A stretch of DNA of 64,000 nucleotides from Fibrisoma limi BUZ 3 (lineage in GTDB: Bacteria; Bacteroidota; Bacteroidia; Cytophagales; Spirosomataceae), in contig NZ_CAIT01000005.1 of NCBI RefSeq assembly GCF_000296815.2, forward strand, positions 124,001-188,000, in the 5' to 3' direction. The notes below the pieces were generated by a model. It saw only the letters and a list, made by a program, of their open reading frames with translations. It was not told the DNA's origin and did not search any database. The position numbers and the translations under genes were made by a program. Numbering within the stretch: the first letter of the stretch is position 1; every line of letters begins with the position of its first letter. Positions 44,170 to 53,136 of this stretch are shown here, in pieces.

Positions 44170-44790
44170 ATGAAAACAGGTTTACTCATCGCTGCCCTGT
44201 CAACCGTAAGCGCAGCCGCCTTTGCGCAGGGAACATCGGCGCAACCATCCCCGGAGATTCAGATCAAAACGGCGGTGCTGGCCGCGCCGGCCGACAAACG
44301 CGACGGGGCCATGGTCTATGGCTACGATGCGAAAGGTGCCTTTGTTGTACTCCGGAAAGGAACCAACGACATGGTCTGTCTTGCCGATGATCCCGCCAAA
44401 AAAGGATTTAGTGCTTCCTGTTACCACCGTGATCTGGAGCCGTTTATGAAACGGGGCCGGGAGTTGCAGCAGGAGGGGAAAAAACCGGGCGATGTGCTAA
44501 CCATCCGTGAGCAGGAAGTAAAAGCGGGGAAGTGGAAAATGCCCAAACAGCCGACGACGCTCTACGTATTGTCGGCCAAGGACGAAAATTACGACCAGGC
44601 CACGGGCGATGTGAAGGACACGTACCTGCGCTACGTCGTGTACATCCCCTACGCAACAGCCGAGAGCACCGGACTGCCCCTAAAACCCGAAGCACCCGGC
44701 ATGCCCTGGATCATGGACCCTGGCACGCACCGGGCGCACATTATGATTAACCCGCCCCAGTCAACTACGCCGAGTGCGGCCAAACAATGA
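44170..44790 (+). CDS. Secreted protein of unknown function
   Basis: A 206-residue protein with a signal peptide ending near AAAFAQ. The mature part has GYDAKGAFVVLRKGTNDMVC, a pair of Cys residues that could form a disulfide (LADDP to SASCYHRD), and ends in a Pro-rich tail near GTHRAHIMINPPQ. I do not recognise a family. The ATG at 44170 is used as the signal peptide starts there. It follows the barrel gene by 77 bases and may share its transcript. Confidence 0.72.
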   Translation: MKTGLLIAALSTVSAAAFAQGTSAQPSPEIQIKTAVLAAPADKRDGAMVYGYDAKGAFVVLRKGTNDMVCLADDPAKKGFSASCYHRDLEPFMKRGRELQQEGKKPGDVLTIREQEVKAGKWKMPKQPTTLYVLSAKDENYDQATGDVKDTYLRYVVYIPYATAESTGLPLKPEAPGMPWIMDPGTHRAHIMINPPQSTTPSAAKQ

Positions 44791-44809
44791 GCTTAACGTA
44801 GTAACTTAA

Positions 44810-46156
44810 TTACTTTAACATCGACGCTAAGCCTGATGCGCGGGTAGGGTAGGCAAACAAGGTAGTACGCAGGCTCTCGACCGGAATCTTGTGATTGATG
44901 GCCAGGGTCAGTACGTTGATCAGCTCGTCGCTACCGACCCCGAGGAGGTGAGCGCCTACCAGCAGGCCGGCGTCTTCGTCAATAAGCAGCTTATAGCCTG
45001 AAATCGGTTCATTAATTCGCCGGGATTCGTACCAGTCGGTGGTTTCGCTGAAGGATACTCGTATGGTTTTGCCGGACTTTCTGGCTGCTTCTTCGCTCAT
45101 GCCTACGGTAGCCAGATCTGGCCAGGTGAACACCACCGACGGAACGGCCGTTTCGGTGTAACGCTGCTGATTACCGTTCAGAATGTTGGCCGCGACGATG
45201 TCTGCCTCCCACGAGGCTACCGGGGTTAGGGGAAGCCCCTTTTCGGCCACATCCCCGCAGGCATAGACAGCCGGGTTGGATGGACTTTGCAGAAACTCGT
45301 TGACGGCTACGCCCTTTTCGTTATAGTCTACCCCAGCCTTGTCGAGGTCCAGGTCCAGTAAGTCGGCCGGTCGGCCAGCCGTGTGGACAACCAGACTGGT
45401 GTTTAGCGAGCGTTCCTGCCCCTGCTGCTTTATACCGACGCGGAAGGCACCCGGCTCACCCGCCACCGAAACGACCTCGGCATTCAGGAGAATGGAAATG
45501 CCCATGTCTTCGGTGGCTTTGACCAGCAACTTGACCAGATCCGGGTCAAAAGGCTCCAAGGGCCGTTCGCCCTGATGCACGATGGTCACTTTGGCACCGG
45601 CCTGGCTCGCTACGTGTGCAAACTCAAAGGCGATGTAGCCGCCACCTACCATCACAATGTCATTGGGCAACTGCTCCAGTTCCATAAAGCCCGAACTGTC
45701 AGTTAACAGCTCTTCGCCGGGAATGCCGAGCGGGGCCGGGCGAGCTCCGGCGGCAATGACAATGTGATCGGCCTGCAACTGCGTGTCGCCTACTTGAACC
45801 GCATTGGGCGCAATGAAGCGGGCCGTGCCGTGGAAGGCCGTAATCCCGGCTTCGGCAAATTGCTGCTCGGTTTTTTCGGGTATGGGGTCGGTGAACGTTC
45901 GCTTGAACCGGATCAGTTCTGGCCAGTCGATTCGGGCTGCGGTTGCTATGCCGTTCTCGCGCATGCGCCCGGACCGGGCAACCAGTTCAGAGGCTCCTAC
46001 AAGTATCTTTTTTTGGTCGCAGCCGCGCTGGGAGCACGTACCGCCGAAGGGGAGTTTGTCAATGATGGCTACGGACTTGCCGGCCTGGTGGAGCTGTTCG
46101 GCCGTGCTCTTACCGGCGGTACCGGTACCGATCACAATCGCGTCGAATTGTTGCAT
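44810..46156 (-). CDS. FAD-dependent pyridine nucleotide-disulfide oxidoreductase lacking the His-Glu pair
   Basis: A 448-residue flavoprotein of the glutathione reductase / lipoamide dehydrogenase / mercuric reductase group. FAD site at residues 6-20 (IVIGTGTAGKSTAEQL), redox disulfide Cys41-Cys46 (GGTCSQRGCDQKK), NAD(P) site near 160-190 (IVMVGGGYIAFEFAHVASQAG), second FAD motif VYACGDVAEKG, and the C-terminal dimer domain. The His and Glu of the usual HPTxxE are Tyr436 and Ser441 (AYPTRAS), rather as in mercuric reductases, so it should not act as a standard lipoamide or glutathione reductase. Single gene; substrate unknown. Confidence 0.9.
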   Translation of the reverse strand: MQQFDAIVIGTGTAGKSTAEQLHQAGKSVAIIDKLPFGGTCSQRGCDQKKILVGASELVARSGRMRENGIATAARIDWPELIRFKRTFTDPIPEKTEQQFAEAGITAFHGTARFIAPNAVQVGDTQLQADHIVIAAGARPAPLGIPGEELLTDSSGFMELEQLPNDIVMVGGGYIAFEFAHVASQAGAKVTIVHQGERPLEPFDPDLVKLLVKATEDMGISILLNAEVVSVAGEPGAFRVGIKQQGQERSLNTSLVVHTAGRPADLLDLDLDKAGVDYNEKGVAVNEFLQSPSNPAVYACGDVAEKGLPLTPVASWEADIVAANILNGNQQRYTETAVPSVVFTWPDLATVGMSEEAARKSGKTIRVSFSETTDWYESRRINEPISGYKLLIDEDAGLLVGAHLLGVGSDELINVLTLAINHKIPVESLRTTLFAYPTRASGLASMLK

Positions 46157-46270
46157 ACGTACGCCTGACAGGCAGGCAGTCTGGTGAATCGATGGGAATC
46201 AAACGTATATACCCAACTAATTAACCACAATCCAGAGCAAAGGTTAGGGAGCTTGCTCCCAGTAATAAGC

Positions 46271-46331
46271 CTCTATAAACGTACAAACCCCTCCCGGCAG
46301 TAAGTCAGGAGGGGTTTGTACGTTTATAGAG
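46271..46331. repeat. Perfect 24-bp inverted repeat
   Basis: Arms 46271-46294 and 46308-46331 are exact reverse complements over 24 bases, with a 13-base loop. It lies 26 bases downstream of the M42 peptidase stop on the minus strand. No T-tract follows on that strand, so it is either an unusual terminator or a structured RNA/repeat element. Confidence 0.85.
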
Positions 46332-46356
46332 GGTAGTTATAAATGCTTAGCCAGTG

Positions 46357-47427
46357 CTATTTAATGTACCGGAAATCTTCCCCGCCCTTCAGAGCCAGCA
46401 GCGTTTCGTACATCAGCCGGACTACGTTCTGCACGTCGTCCATGTGAACGGTTTCGACGGTGGTGTGCATATACTTCAACGGCAGCGAGATTAGGGCTGA
46501 AGCGATGCCCTCACTGGCGTAGGCAAAGGCGTCGGTGTCGGTGCCGGTTGAGCGGCTGACCGCCTGGCGCTGGAACGGAATCTGCTGCTGCTCTGCTACG
46601 TTGATGATGAAATCCAGGACGTTGTTCTGCACGGCCGGACCGTAGCACAGCACCGGGCCATCCCCGCATTTCAGGTCACCCTGCTCTTTTTTGTCGTACT
46701 TAGGCGACTGCGTGTCGTGCGTAACGTCGGTGCAGATAGCCAGGTTAGGTTTGAGCCGGTGGGCGATCATTTCGGCCCCCCGTAACCCAATCTCTTCCTG
46801 CACGGAGTTAACTACGTACAGCGTGTAAGGCAGCGTGATGTTGTTTTCTTTCAATTGCCGGGCCACCTCCGCAATCATGAAGCCGCCCATGCGATTGTCG
46901 AGCGCCCGGCCCACGTAGTAGCGGTTGTTCATCTCCGTCAGGCCATCGGAGAACGTGCAAACCGTACCGACATGAATACCCATGTCGAGCACTTCCTGCT
47001 TCGTAGCCGCGCCCACGTCGATAAACAGGTCGGTTACTTTGGGGGCGGTGTCTTTGGCCAGATCGCGGACGTGGATGGCCGGCCAGCCGAAAACACCCGT
47101 AACGACGCCTTTTTTCGTGTGAAGGTTTACCCGCATCGACGGGGCAATCACCGCGTCGGAACCGCCGTTGCGCCGGACGAACAGGTAGCCGTTGTCGTCG
47201 ATGTAGTTGACGAACCACGAAATCTCGTCGGAGTGGGCTTCAATCACGACGCTATAATCTTTACCAGACCCTATGACGCCCACGGCCGTGCCATACGTAT
47301 CGACAATGTACTCGTCAGTGTAGGGCTTGATATAATCTAACCAAATCTGCTGCCCCGACGATTCGAAGCCGGTGGGCGAGGCATTGTTAAGGTACTGATA
47401 CAGGAAGGCTTTACTTTGTTCAGTCAT
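46357..47427 (-). CDS. M42 family metallo-aminopeptidase
   Basis: A 356-residue cytoplasmic peptidase of the M42 group (FrvX/TET-like). Dinuclear metal ligands are recognisable: His in VVIEAHSDEISW, Asp in VGRALDNRMGG, Glu pair in NSVQEEIGLRGAE, Asp in ICTDVTHDT and His near the end in KYMHTTVETVH. Such enzymes trim N-terminal residues from peptides and form dodecamers. The ATG at 47427 is chosen; the upstream in-frame start at 47478 adds residues unlike the family. It is single, with the 24-bp hairpin behind it. Confidence 0.93.
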   Translation of the reverse strand: MTEQSKAFLYQYLNNASPTGFESSGQQIWLDYIKPYTDEYIVDTYGTAVGVIGSGKDYSVVIEAHSDEISWFVNYIDDNGYLFVRRNGGSDAVIAPSMRVNLHTKKGVVTGVFGWPAIHVRDLAKDTAPKVTDLFIDVGAATKQEVLDMGIHVGTVCTFSDGLTEMNNRYYVGRALDNRMGGFMIAEVARQLKENNITLPYTLYVVNSVQEEIGLRGAEMIAHRLKPNLAICTDVTHDTQSPKYDKKEQGDLKCGDGPVLCYGPAVQNNVLDFIINVAEQQQIPFQRQAVSRSTGTDTDAFAYASEGIASALISLPLKYMHTTVETVHMDDVQNVVRLMYETLLALKGGEDFRYIK

Positions 47428-47577
47428 CAGTTTGTGTGTCAGGAATAAATGCAGAGTAGATGAAACGGCGGCCAGCATCTGACGCTACCCGCCGGGGAAT
47501 TTTGCAAAAGAAACGACCTTTTTTATCCGAACAAAGCCAGATGGTCGGTTAATGTCCGGATCGAGTGAGCCGTTTAT

Positions 47578-48006
47578 CTAAAACCCAATGCGCTGCCGAC
47601 TTTGCTCCAGATTCTGCCCGAGACCCAGGGCGCGGGCCAGTTCGAAGGCAATCCGGTCCTCGTATTTGCGTTTGTAGTTCTCGACCTCCAGCCGGAGCTT
47701 TTCTATTTCCAGTTGTTGCTTCTCGATCGTCAGCCGCAGCGTTTCGAGTTCGTGCTCGACGGTCGGTTCGGCCGGCACAACCTCAACGGCGGGTGTGGGA
47801 ATGGCCTCGTCAGTCAGCAGAATCAGGGGCGATACGTTCAATACCTGCGCAATCTGGGTCAGGCGCGAGAGCGTTAAATCGGTTTTCCCCCGTTCGATGT
47901 CACCGTAGGCCGTAGTCGATAAGCTCAATAAATCGGCCATGTTTTCCTGCGAATAGCCGCGCTGGAGCCGTTGCAGGCGGATTCGTTCGCTGACAGATGT
48001 CTTCAT
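47578..48006 (-). CDS. XRE-type helix-turn-helix regulator with coiled-coil tail
   Basis: A 142-residue protein. Residues about 5-62 are a HTH_3 domain (RIRLQRLQRGYSQENMADLL, TTAYGDIERGKTDLT); a Pro/Glu linker follows, then a heptad-type coiled coil at about 85-120 (LRLTIEKQQLEIEKLRLEVE). It probably binds DNA as a dimer held by the coil. It is divergent from clpP across 132 bases. This common Cytophagales layout has no assigned signal or target. Confidence 0.88.
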   Translation of the reverse strand: MKTSVSERIRLQRLQRGYSQENMADLLSLSTTAYGDIERGKTDLTLSRLTQIAQVLNVSPLILLTDEAIPTPAVEVVPAEPTVEHELETLRLTIEKQQLEIEKLRLEVENYKRKYEDRIAFELARALGLGQNLEQSRQRIGF

Positions 48007-48138
48007 ATCAAGTATGTACGATAAAATCTAAACCGTAACCGATAGTACTTTTTACGGGGATAACGCATTTTTGCAGAGAAAGAATTCTCGAACTTACATC
48101 AACCTTTATTCGTTTCAAACCAAAGGAGTAACCACAAT

Positions 48139-48816
48139 ATGAATCAAGAACAGGAATTCCGCAAGTTTGCGGTGCATCATATGGGCCTCAATGGCCTGAC
48201 CGTAGATGGGTACATGAACCACACCATCAACAACATGACCCGCGCCGTTATTGAAGAGCGCCCGATGAATTTCCGGGAAGTTGACGTGTTCTCGCGTCTG
48301 ATGGCCGACCGGATTATTTTCATGGGCCTACCCGTAGATGACAACATTGCGAACATCATCGTAGCGCAGTTGCTCTTCCTCGAATCAGCCGATCCGAAGA
48401 AAGATATTCTGATGTATATCAACAGCCCTGGTGGCTCTGTATATGCCGGTCTGGGCATCTACGACACCATGCAGTATGTCCGCCCGGATGTAGCCACGGT
48501 CTGCACAAGCCTGGCCGCGTCCATGGGAGCCGTATTGCTGGCCGGTGGTGCTGCCGGTAAGCGTTCTGCGTTGCCGCATGCTCGTATCATGATTCACCAG
48601 CCGTCGGGTGGTGCGCAGGGGCAGTCGGTGGATATTGAAATCACCGCCCGTGAGATTGTGAAGCTGCGGGAAGAACTGTACACCATTCTTGCCAATCACT
48701 CGGGCAAGTCGGTTGAGCAGATTGAAAAAGATTCGGACCGCGACAAATGGATGCGGGCCGAAGAAGCTAAAGAATACGGTCTGATCGACGAAGTGCTGCG
48801 CCGGGATCGCGCGTAA
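48139..48816 (+). CDS. clpP: ATP-dependent Clp protease proteolytic subunit
   Basis: A 225-residue ClpP. The catalytic serine is in [15 protein letters not shown], the histidine in [14 protein letters not shown], and an aspartate in the EKDSDRDKW stretch. It forms the proteolytic barrel that degrades proteins fed by ClpX. A good Shine-Dalgarno (AGGAG at 48122-48126) lies 12 bases before the ATG, unusual for this phylum. The clpX gene is not adjacent but sits beyond an aminotransferase gene. A strong terminator follows. Confidence 0.97.
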   Translation: MNQEQEFRKFAVHHMGLNGLTVDGYMNHTINNMTRAVIEERPMNFREVDVFSRLMADRIIFMGLPVDDNIANIIVAQLLFLESADPKKDILMYINSPGGSVYAGLGIYDTMQYVRPDVATVCTSLAASMGAVLLAGGAAGKRSALPHARIMIHQPSGGAQGQSVDIEITAREIVKLREELYTILANHSGKSVEQIEKDSDRDKWMRAEEAKEYGLIDEVLRRDRA

Positions 48817-48845
48817 GCCTCCGACGAGAGAAACCAGCTAAGCCG

Positions 48846-48884
48846 AAGCGAAGGGACTTCCAGATCCCTTCGCTTTTTTGTTTT
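48846..48884 (+). terminator. Intrinsic terminator of clpP
   Basis: An 11-bp perfect stem, AAGCGAAGGGA at 48846-48856 with 48865-48875, is followed by TTTTTTGTTTT. Confidence 0.94.
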
Positions 48885-48937
48885 GCGCACAACTCCGATT
48901 TTTGCCGGGCATCCGACCAACCGGATTCAACCATCGC

Positions 48938-50098
48938 ATGATTACGCCGTCTCGCCATCTGTTGCCCTCAAAACTGCCCAACGTCGGAACGACCATTTTT
49001 ACGGTCATGTCCCGACTGGCGCAGGACACTGGTGCTATTAATTTATCACAGGGATTTCCCAGTTTCGACTGCTCGCCCGATCTGGTAGCGCTGGTCGAGA
49101 AGTACCTGCGCAAGGGAGCCAATCAGTATGCGCCCATGGCGGGTGTTCCGGCGTTGCGGGAGGCTCTGGCTCATAAAACACTGGCTGCGTATGGGGTGAG
49201 CTACGACCCCGAAACGGAAATCACCGTTACGTCCGGCGCAACCGAGGCTCTGTATGCTGCCGTGGCCGCTGTAGTCCGGCCTGGCGACGAGGTGTTGGTG
49301 TTCGAACCTGCCTACGATAGCTACGTACCAGCGGTTGAACTGAACGGTGGTAGTCCCGTTTTCGTAACCCTGACGCCACCCGATTACCTGATTGACTGGG
49401 AAGAGGTACGTAGTAAAGTAACCGACAGAACGCGGCTGATCATGGTCAATACGCCCCACAACCCAACGGGCCGTGTCTGGACTACCGATGACCTGAACCA
49501 ACTGGCCGACATTGTTCAGGATAAACCGATCTGGGTAGTAAGCGATGAAGTGTATGAACACATCCTCTTCGAGGGTCGGACCCATCACTCGCTCATGACC
49601 CACCCGGTGCTACGGGAACGAACGTTTATCTGCGGTTCGTTTGGTAAGACGTTTCACATCACAGGCTGGAAAATTGGCTACTGCCTGGCACCCGCCGGGC
49701 TGACGACCGAGTTTCGGAAGGTGCACCAGTTCCTGACATTCAGCACCGTTACGCCCATGCAGTACGCCCTGGCCGATTTTCTTAGCGTTCCTGAGCACTA
49801 CGAGTCGTTACCGGCTTTCTACGAACGCAAGCGCAACCTGTTTCTCGACAGCATCAGCGGATCGCGGTTTCGGTTCAAGCCCGCCGAGGGGAGTTTCTTC
49901 CAGATTCTTTCATACGCCGGGATCACCGACGAACCTGATTATGATCTGGCCATCCGGCTGACGAAGGAGATCGGCATTGCTTCTGTTCCCGTATCGGTGT
50001 TTTATCAGCAACGGAATGATTATCAGTTACTGCGCTTCTGCTTTGCCAAAGACGACGAACTGCTGCTGCGGGCCGGCGAACGATTAAGTCGCTTATAA
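48938..50098 (+). CDS. Class I PLP aminotransferase, methionine/kynurenine aminotransferase-like (YbdL group)
   Basis: A 386-residue fold-type I aminotransferase: NLSQGFPSFDCSPDL near the N-terminus, NPTGRVWTTDDL, VVSDEVYEHILFEG, and the PLP lysine in GSFGKTFHITGWKIGY. The QGFP start and this lysine segment resemble YbdL-like methionine aminotransferases, used in the last step of methionine salvage. The ATG at 48938 follows the clpP terminator, so the gene has its own promoter; a GATTTTTG at 48897-48904 is one base off TAnnTTTG. It separates clpP from clpX. Confidence 0.88.
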   Translation: MITPSRHLLPSKLPNVGTTIFTVMSRLAQDTGAINLSQGFPSFDCSPDLVALVEKYLRKGANQYAPMAGVPALREALAHKTLAAYGVSYDPETEITVTSGATEALYAAVAAVVRPGDEVLVFEPAYDSYVPAVELNGGSPVFVTLTPPDYLIDWEEVRSKVTDRTRLIMVNTPHNPTGRVWTTDDLNQLADIVQDKPIWVVSDEVYEHILFEGRTHHSLMTHPVLRERTFICGSFGKTFHITGWKIGYCLAPAGLTTEFRKVHQFLTFSTVTPMQYALADFLSVPEHYESLPAFYERKRNLFLDSISGSRFRFKPAEGSFFQILSYAGITDEPDYDLAIRLTKEIGIASVPVSVFYQQRNDYQLLRFCFAKDDELLLRAGERLSRL

Positions 50099-50327
50099 AT
50101 AACCGATTAATAAAGGTTTCGTGAGTTTATGTATAGTAGCGGTTGGTTACTAACCTACCGATGGATAAATTTGCTTTTACTAGGTAGCCAAATCCTAACT
50201 CATCGCGCTTTTTTGGCAGGATTTTACCAACAAAGACTTTAAACGAATAGTTGAACGAGTCCCAGCGAATAGCTTCTTACTGGCTGAGTAGCTGGGTATA
50301 ACCAGAATATTTACACTGCAAACGTAC

Positions 50328-51560
50328 ATGCCACAAATCAGTTGCTCGTTCTGCGGACGGCGCAAAAACGAGGTGATGCTGCTGCTGTCGGGGATAGACG
50401 CGCACATCTGTAACTACTGCATTGAGCAGGGGCACCAGGTGGTGCTGGAAGAAATGCGTCCCCGGCGAAGCGAACCCAGTGAGGTTCATTTCAACCTGAT
50501 CAAGCCCGTAGAAATGAAGCGCCACCTCGATCAGTACGTTATTGGTCAGGATGAGGCTAAGAAGGCAATTACCGTTGCCGTATACAACCACTACAAGCGG
50601 CTCATGCAGCCCAAAACCCAGGATGAGGTAACGATTGAGAAATCGAACATCATTATGGTGGGCGAGACGGGAACCGGCAAAACGTATCTGGCCCGCTCCA
50701 TTGCCAAAATCCTCGAAGTTCCGTTCTGCATTGCTGATGCTACGGTGATCACGGAAGCGGGTTACGTGGGCGAAGACGTAGAAACGATTCTGACGCGCCT
50801 GTTGCAGGCTGCCGATTACAACGTGGAGGCCGCCGAACGGGGTATCGTTTACATCGACGAAATCGACAAGATCGCCCGCAAGTCGGATAATCCCAGTATC
50901 ACCCGCGACGTCAGCGGAGAGGGCGTTCAGCAGGCATTGTTGAAACTGCTGGAAGGATCGGTCGTGAACGTACCGCCCCAGGGTGGCCGTAAGCACCCCG
51001 ATCAGCGGATGATCGCCCTCAACACTGAAAACATCCTGTTCATCTGCGGGGGAGCTTTTGACGGTATTGACCGGCATATCACCAAGCGGATCAACACCCG
51101 TCCTATCGGCTTCTCCGGCGACCGTCGTCTGAATGATACGTTCGAGAAAGGCCACTTGATGCGCTACATCTCGGCGCTCGATCTAAAGTCATACGGACTA
51201 ATCCCGGAACTGATCGGGCGGCTGCCGGTGCTGACGTATCTGGAACCGCTGGATCGGGAAGCGCTGATGCGTATCCTGACCGAACCCCGGAACGCGATCA
51301 CGAAGCAGTATGAAAAACTGTTCCAGATGGAAGGAATCAAACTCCTCTGGGACGATAGCGCCCTGAACTACATTGTCGATCAGGCGTTGCAATATAACCT
51401 CGGAGCCCGTGGACTACGCTCAATCTGCGAATCCATCATCACCGACGCGATGTTTGAAATGCCGTCGCAAGCGGGTGTAAATGAATTGACAATCAGTCTG
51501 GAATATGCCCGCGAGAAATTTGGTAAAACCAGTACATATACCTTACGCTCGGTGGCATAG
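50328..51560 (+). CDS. clpX: ATP-dependent Clp protease ATP-binding subunit ClpX
   Basis: A 410-residue AAA+ unfoldase. The zinc-binding domain is at 5-35 (CSFCGRRK and ICNYC), Walker A is GETGTGKT, Walker [13 protein letters not shown], and the sensor region [16 protein letters not shown], with the C-terminal small domain [15 protein letters not shown]. It unfolds tagged proteins and passes them into ClpP. It stands 229 bases after the aminotransferase gene; that gap shows no clear promoter box or RNA gene. A terminator follows the stop. Confidence 0.98.
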   Translation: MPQISCSFCGRRKNEVMLLLSGIDAHICNYCIEQGHQVVLEEMRPRRSEPSEVHFNLIKPVEMKRHLDQYVIGQDEAKKAITVAVYNHYKRLMQPKTQDEVTIEKSNIIMVGETGTGKTYLARSIAKILEVPFCIADATVITEAGYVGEDVETILTRLLQAADYNVEAAERGIVYIDEIDKIARKSDNPSITRDVSGEGVQQALLKLLEGSVVNVPPQGGRKHPDQRMIALNTENILFICGGAFDGIDRHITKRINTRPIGFSGDRRLNDTFEKGHLMRYISALDLKSYGLIPELIGRLPVLTYLEPLDREALMRILTEPRNAITKQYEKLFQMEGIKLLWDDSALNYIVDQALQYNLGARGLRSICESIITDAMFEMPSQAGVNELTISLEYAREKFGKTSTYTLRSVA

Positions 51561-51596
51561 ATAAACGTCTGTACTTCTGGCTTTTAGCGAGTTATA

Positions 51597-51637
51597 ATAA
51601 CGCCCGGCTTCCTTGCAGAAGCCGGGCGTTATCTTTT
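51597..51637 (+). terminator. Intrinsic terminator of clpX
   Basis: A 15-bp perfect stem, ATAACGCCCGGCTTC at 51597-51611 with 51618-51632, a 6-base loop and a following CTTTT. Confidence 0.88.
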
Positions 51638-51735
51638 CCATTCAATCATATATCAGGGGCAATCATAACAAACCAGAGGAGTGTCAGTTGTGTAGGGAGT
51701 CCCAAACAATTTACACAACAATAAACACTCAAATT

Positions 51736-52338
51736 ATGAAAATTAGTACACAACGCTACCTGCTGGTACTGATGAGTGCCAGTTTTTTTATGGCCTGTAG
51801 CCGTCCCTACGCTACTTTTCAACGTGCTGACCGCGAGTATTTTACAACGGCCAAAGCGGTAGAAACGCCAGTCAGTACAACCACCCCGGAAGCACCGGTA
51901 TCGCTTGATGTGCCGTCGACATCAGTACAACCCGCTTCAACGCCAGGCATTCAGGCCGTGCAGCAGCAACTGAACGATGCCGTTGCTAAAAATGACAATA
52001 AACTGGTCGAGAGTCGGAAGGTACAGAAACGGCTGGCGAAGGTGCAGCAACTGCTGACGGCCGCCGGGCAGAATCAGTCGGCTGTTGCTTCTACAAAAGC
52101 TACCAATACCCGCAAGATAACCCTCGTTGAGCGGTTGATGACCAAGAAGTTAGATAAGCAGATTCATAAGAAGCTGGCTCCTAAAAAAGCTACGGCCAAC
52201 ACAACAATTCTGGCAACGGGCGCCGTGGTAGTCATCATCGGTTTGCTGCTGATTCTGCTCACCGCCGGAACCGCCAACACCATCGGTGTCATTGCGTTGC
52301 TGGCCGGCGCGATCATCTTATTGGTCGGATTGCTCTAG
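51736..52338 (+). CDS. Small lipoprotein with C-terminal membrane hairpin, first of a paralogous pair
   Basis: A 200-residue protein with a lipoprotein signal (SASFFMAC, lipidated Cys20) directly followed by SRPYATFQ. Then a Thr/Ser/Pro-rich linker, the segment AKNDNKLVESRKVQKRLAKV, a basic amphipathic stretch LVERLMTKKLDKQIHKK, and two hydrophobic segments at about 155-200. The next gene has the same layout and shared motifs. A lipid anchor plus two membrane spans is unusual. I start at 51736, where the signal begins; earlier in-frame codons overlap the clpX terminator. Function unknown. Confidence 0.8.
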   Translation: MKISTQRYLLVLMSASFFMACSRPYATFQRADREYFTTAKAVETPVSTTTPEAPVSLDVPSTSVQPASTPGIQAVQQQLNDAVAKNDNKLVESRKVQKRLAKVQQLLTAAGQNQSAVASTKATNTRKITLVERLMTKKLDKQIHKKLAPKKATANTTILATGAVVVIIGLLLILLTAGTANTIGVIALLAGAIILLVGLL

Positions 52339-52494
52339 TGATACAGCGTAATGCCTGTAGAAAAAATAGGGTAAACGCGCTGTATTCTGCTTTTTCAGAC
52401 GTTCACTCGTTTTTTTGAGCGAAACACAACAAAGTAATGCAAGGACTGTTGTTGTGGTGAATCATAATTCTTCTCACGTTAAATCTTACTATTA

Positions 52495-53136
52495 ATGAGT
52501 ACTTCTTTCACTAAACATCTCTGTGCAGCCCTGTTGGGCGTTGCCGTTTTCTCTTCATGCAGCCGTCCGGTTGCCTACTTTCAGCCGAGCCAGCGCGAAC
52601 AATTCCGGGCGCAGACAACGGAAACGGTAGCTGCTACGCCGTCAGTAGCTGTTACGGAAAGCGCAGCAACGCCTGTTGAGTCGGCACCGGCCGAAGTGGC
52701 TGCCGCTGAAACGGCTACCCCGGCGGCTCAGGTTGCCCAGGCGCAAGTGGCGCTGGATCAGGTGGAAGCTTATGTTCGTAATGACAACAAACTGGCTACG
52801 AACAAAAAGCTGGAAAAGCGGATGAATCGGGTGAAAAACCTGATGAACACCGTCAGCCAGAAAGAAGCGACTACCCTCAATACAACGACCTCAGCGAAGA
52901 AGCTGAACCTGTTCGAACGGGCTATGGTCAAGCGGATCGACAAGCAGATTAAGAGCAAAATGGCTCCGGACAAAACCAAGAAAACGATGGCAACCACCCT
53001 GCTGAAAGCGGGTCTGATCATTGGTATCATCGGTTTGATTCTGCTGCTGGTTGGCAATGGGATCGGAGCCACTATCGGTCTGATTGCATTGATTGCGGGC
53101 CTTGTCCTGATTATCCTGGATCTTGTTAACGCCTGA
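52495..53136 (+). CDS. Small lipoprotein with C-terminal membrane hairpin, second of the pair
   Basis: A 213-residue paralogue of the previous gene: lipobox VFSSC then SRPVAYFQ, an Ala/Thr/Glu-rich linker, YVRNDNKLATNKKLEKRMNRV, LFERAMVKRIDKQIKSK, and two hydrophobic segments at about 168-213. Shared positions in the motifs show a duplication, with a diverged linker. Its stop overlaps the next gene's ATG by one base (TGATG). The gap before it (52339-52494) is A+T-rich with a small hairpin around CGTTTTTTTGAGCG but no clear promoter. Function unknown. Confidence 0.8.
   Translation: MSTSFTKHLCAALLGVAVFSSCSRPVAYFQPSQREQFRAQTTETVAATPSVAVTESAATPVESAPAEVAAAETATPAAQVAQAQVALDQVEAYVRNDNKLATNKKLEKRMNRVKNLMNTVSQKEATTLNTTTSAKKLNLFERAMVKRIDKQIKSKMAPDKTKKTMATTLLKAGLIIGIIGLILLLVGNGIGATIGLIALIAGLVLIILDLVNA

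Noticed and set aside
50099-50327. Possible RNA or riboswitch before clpX
   Set aside because: Only short, weak pairings such as GGTTGGTTACTAACC; nothing resembling a known class.
50277-51155. Open frame of 292 codons opposite clpX
   Set aside because: It lies wholly over the Walker and zinc motifs of clpX; no recognisable protein features.
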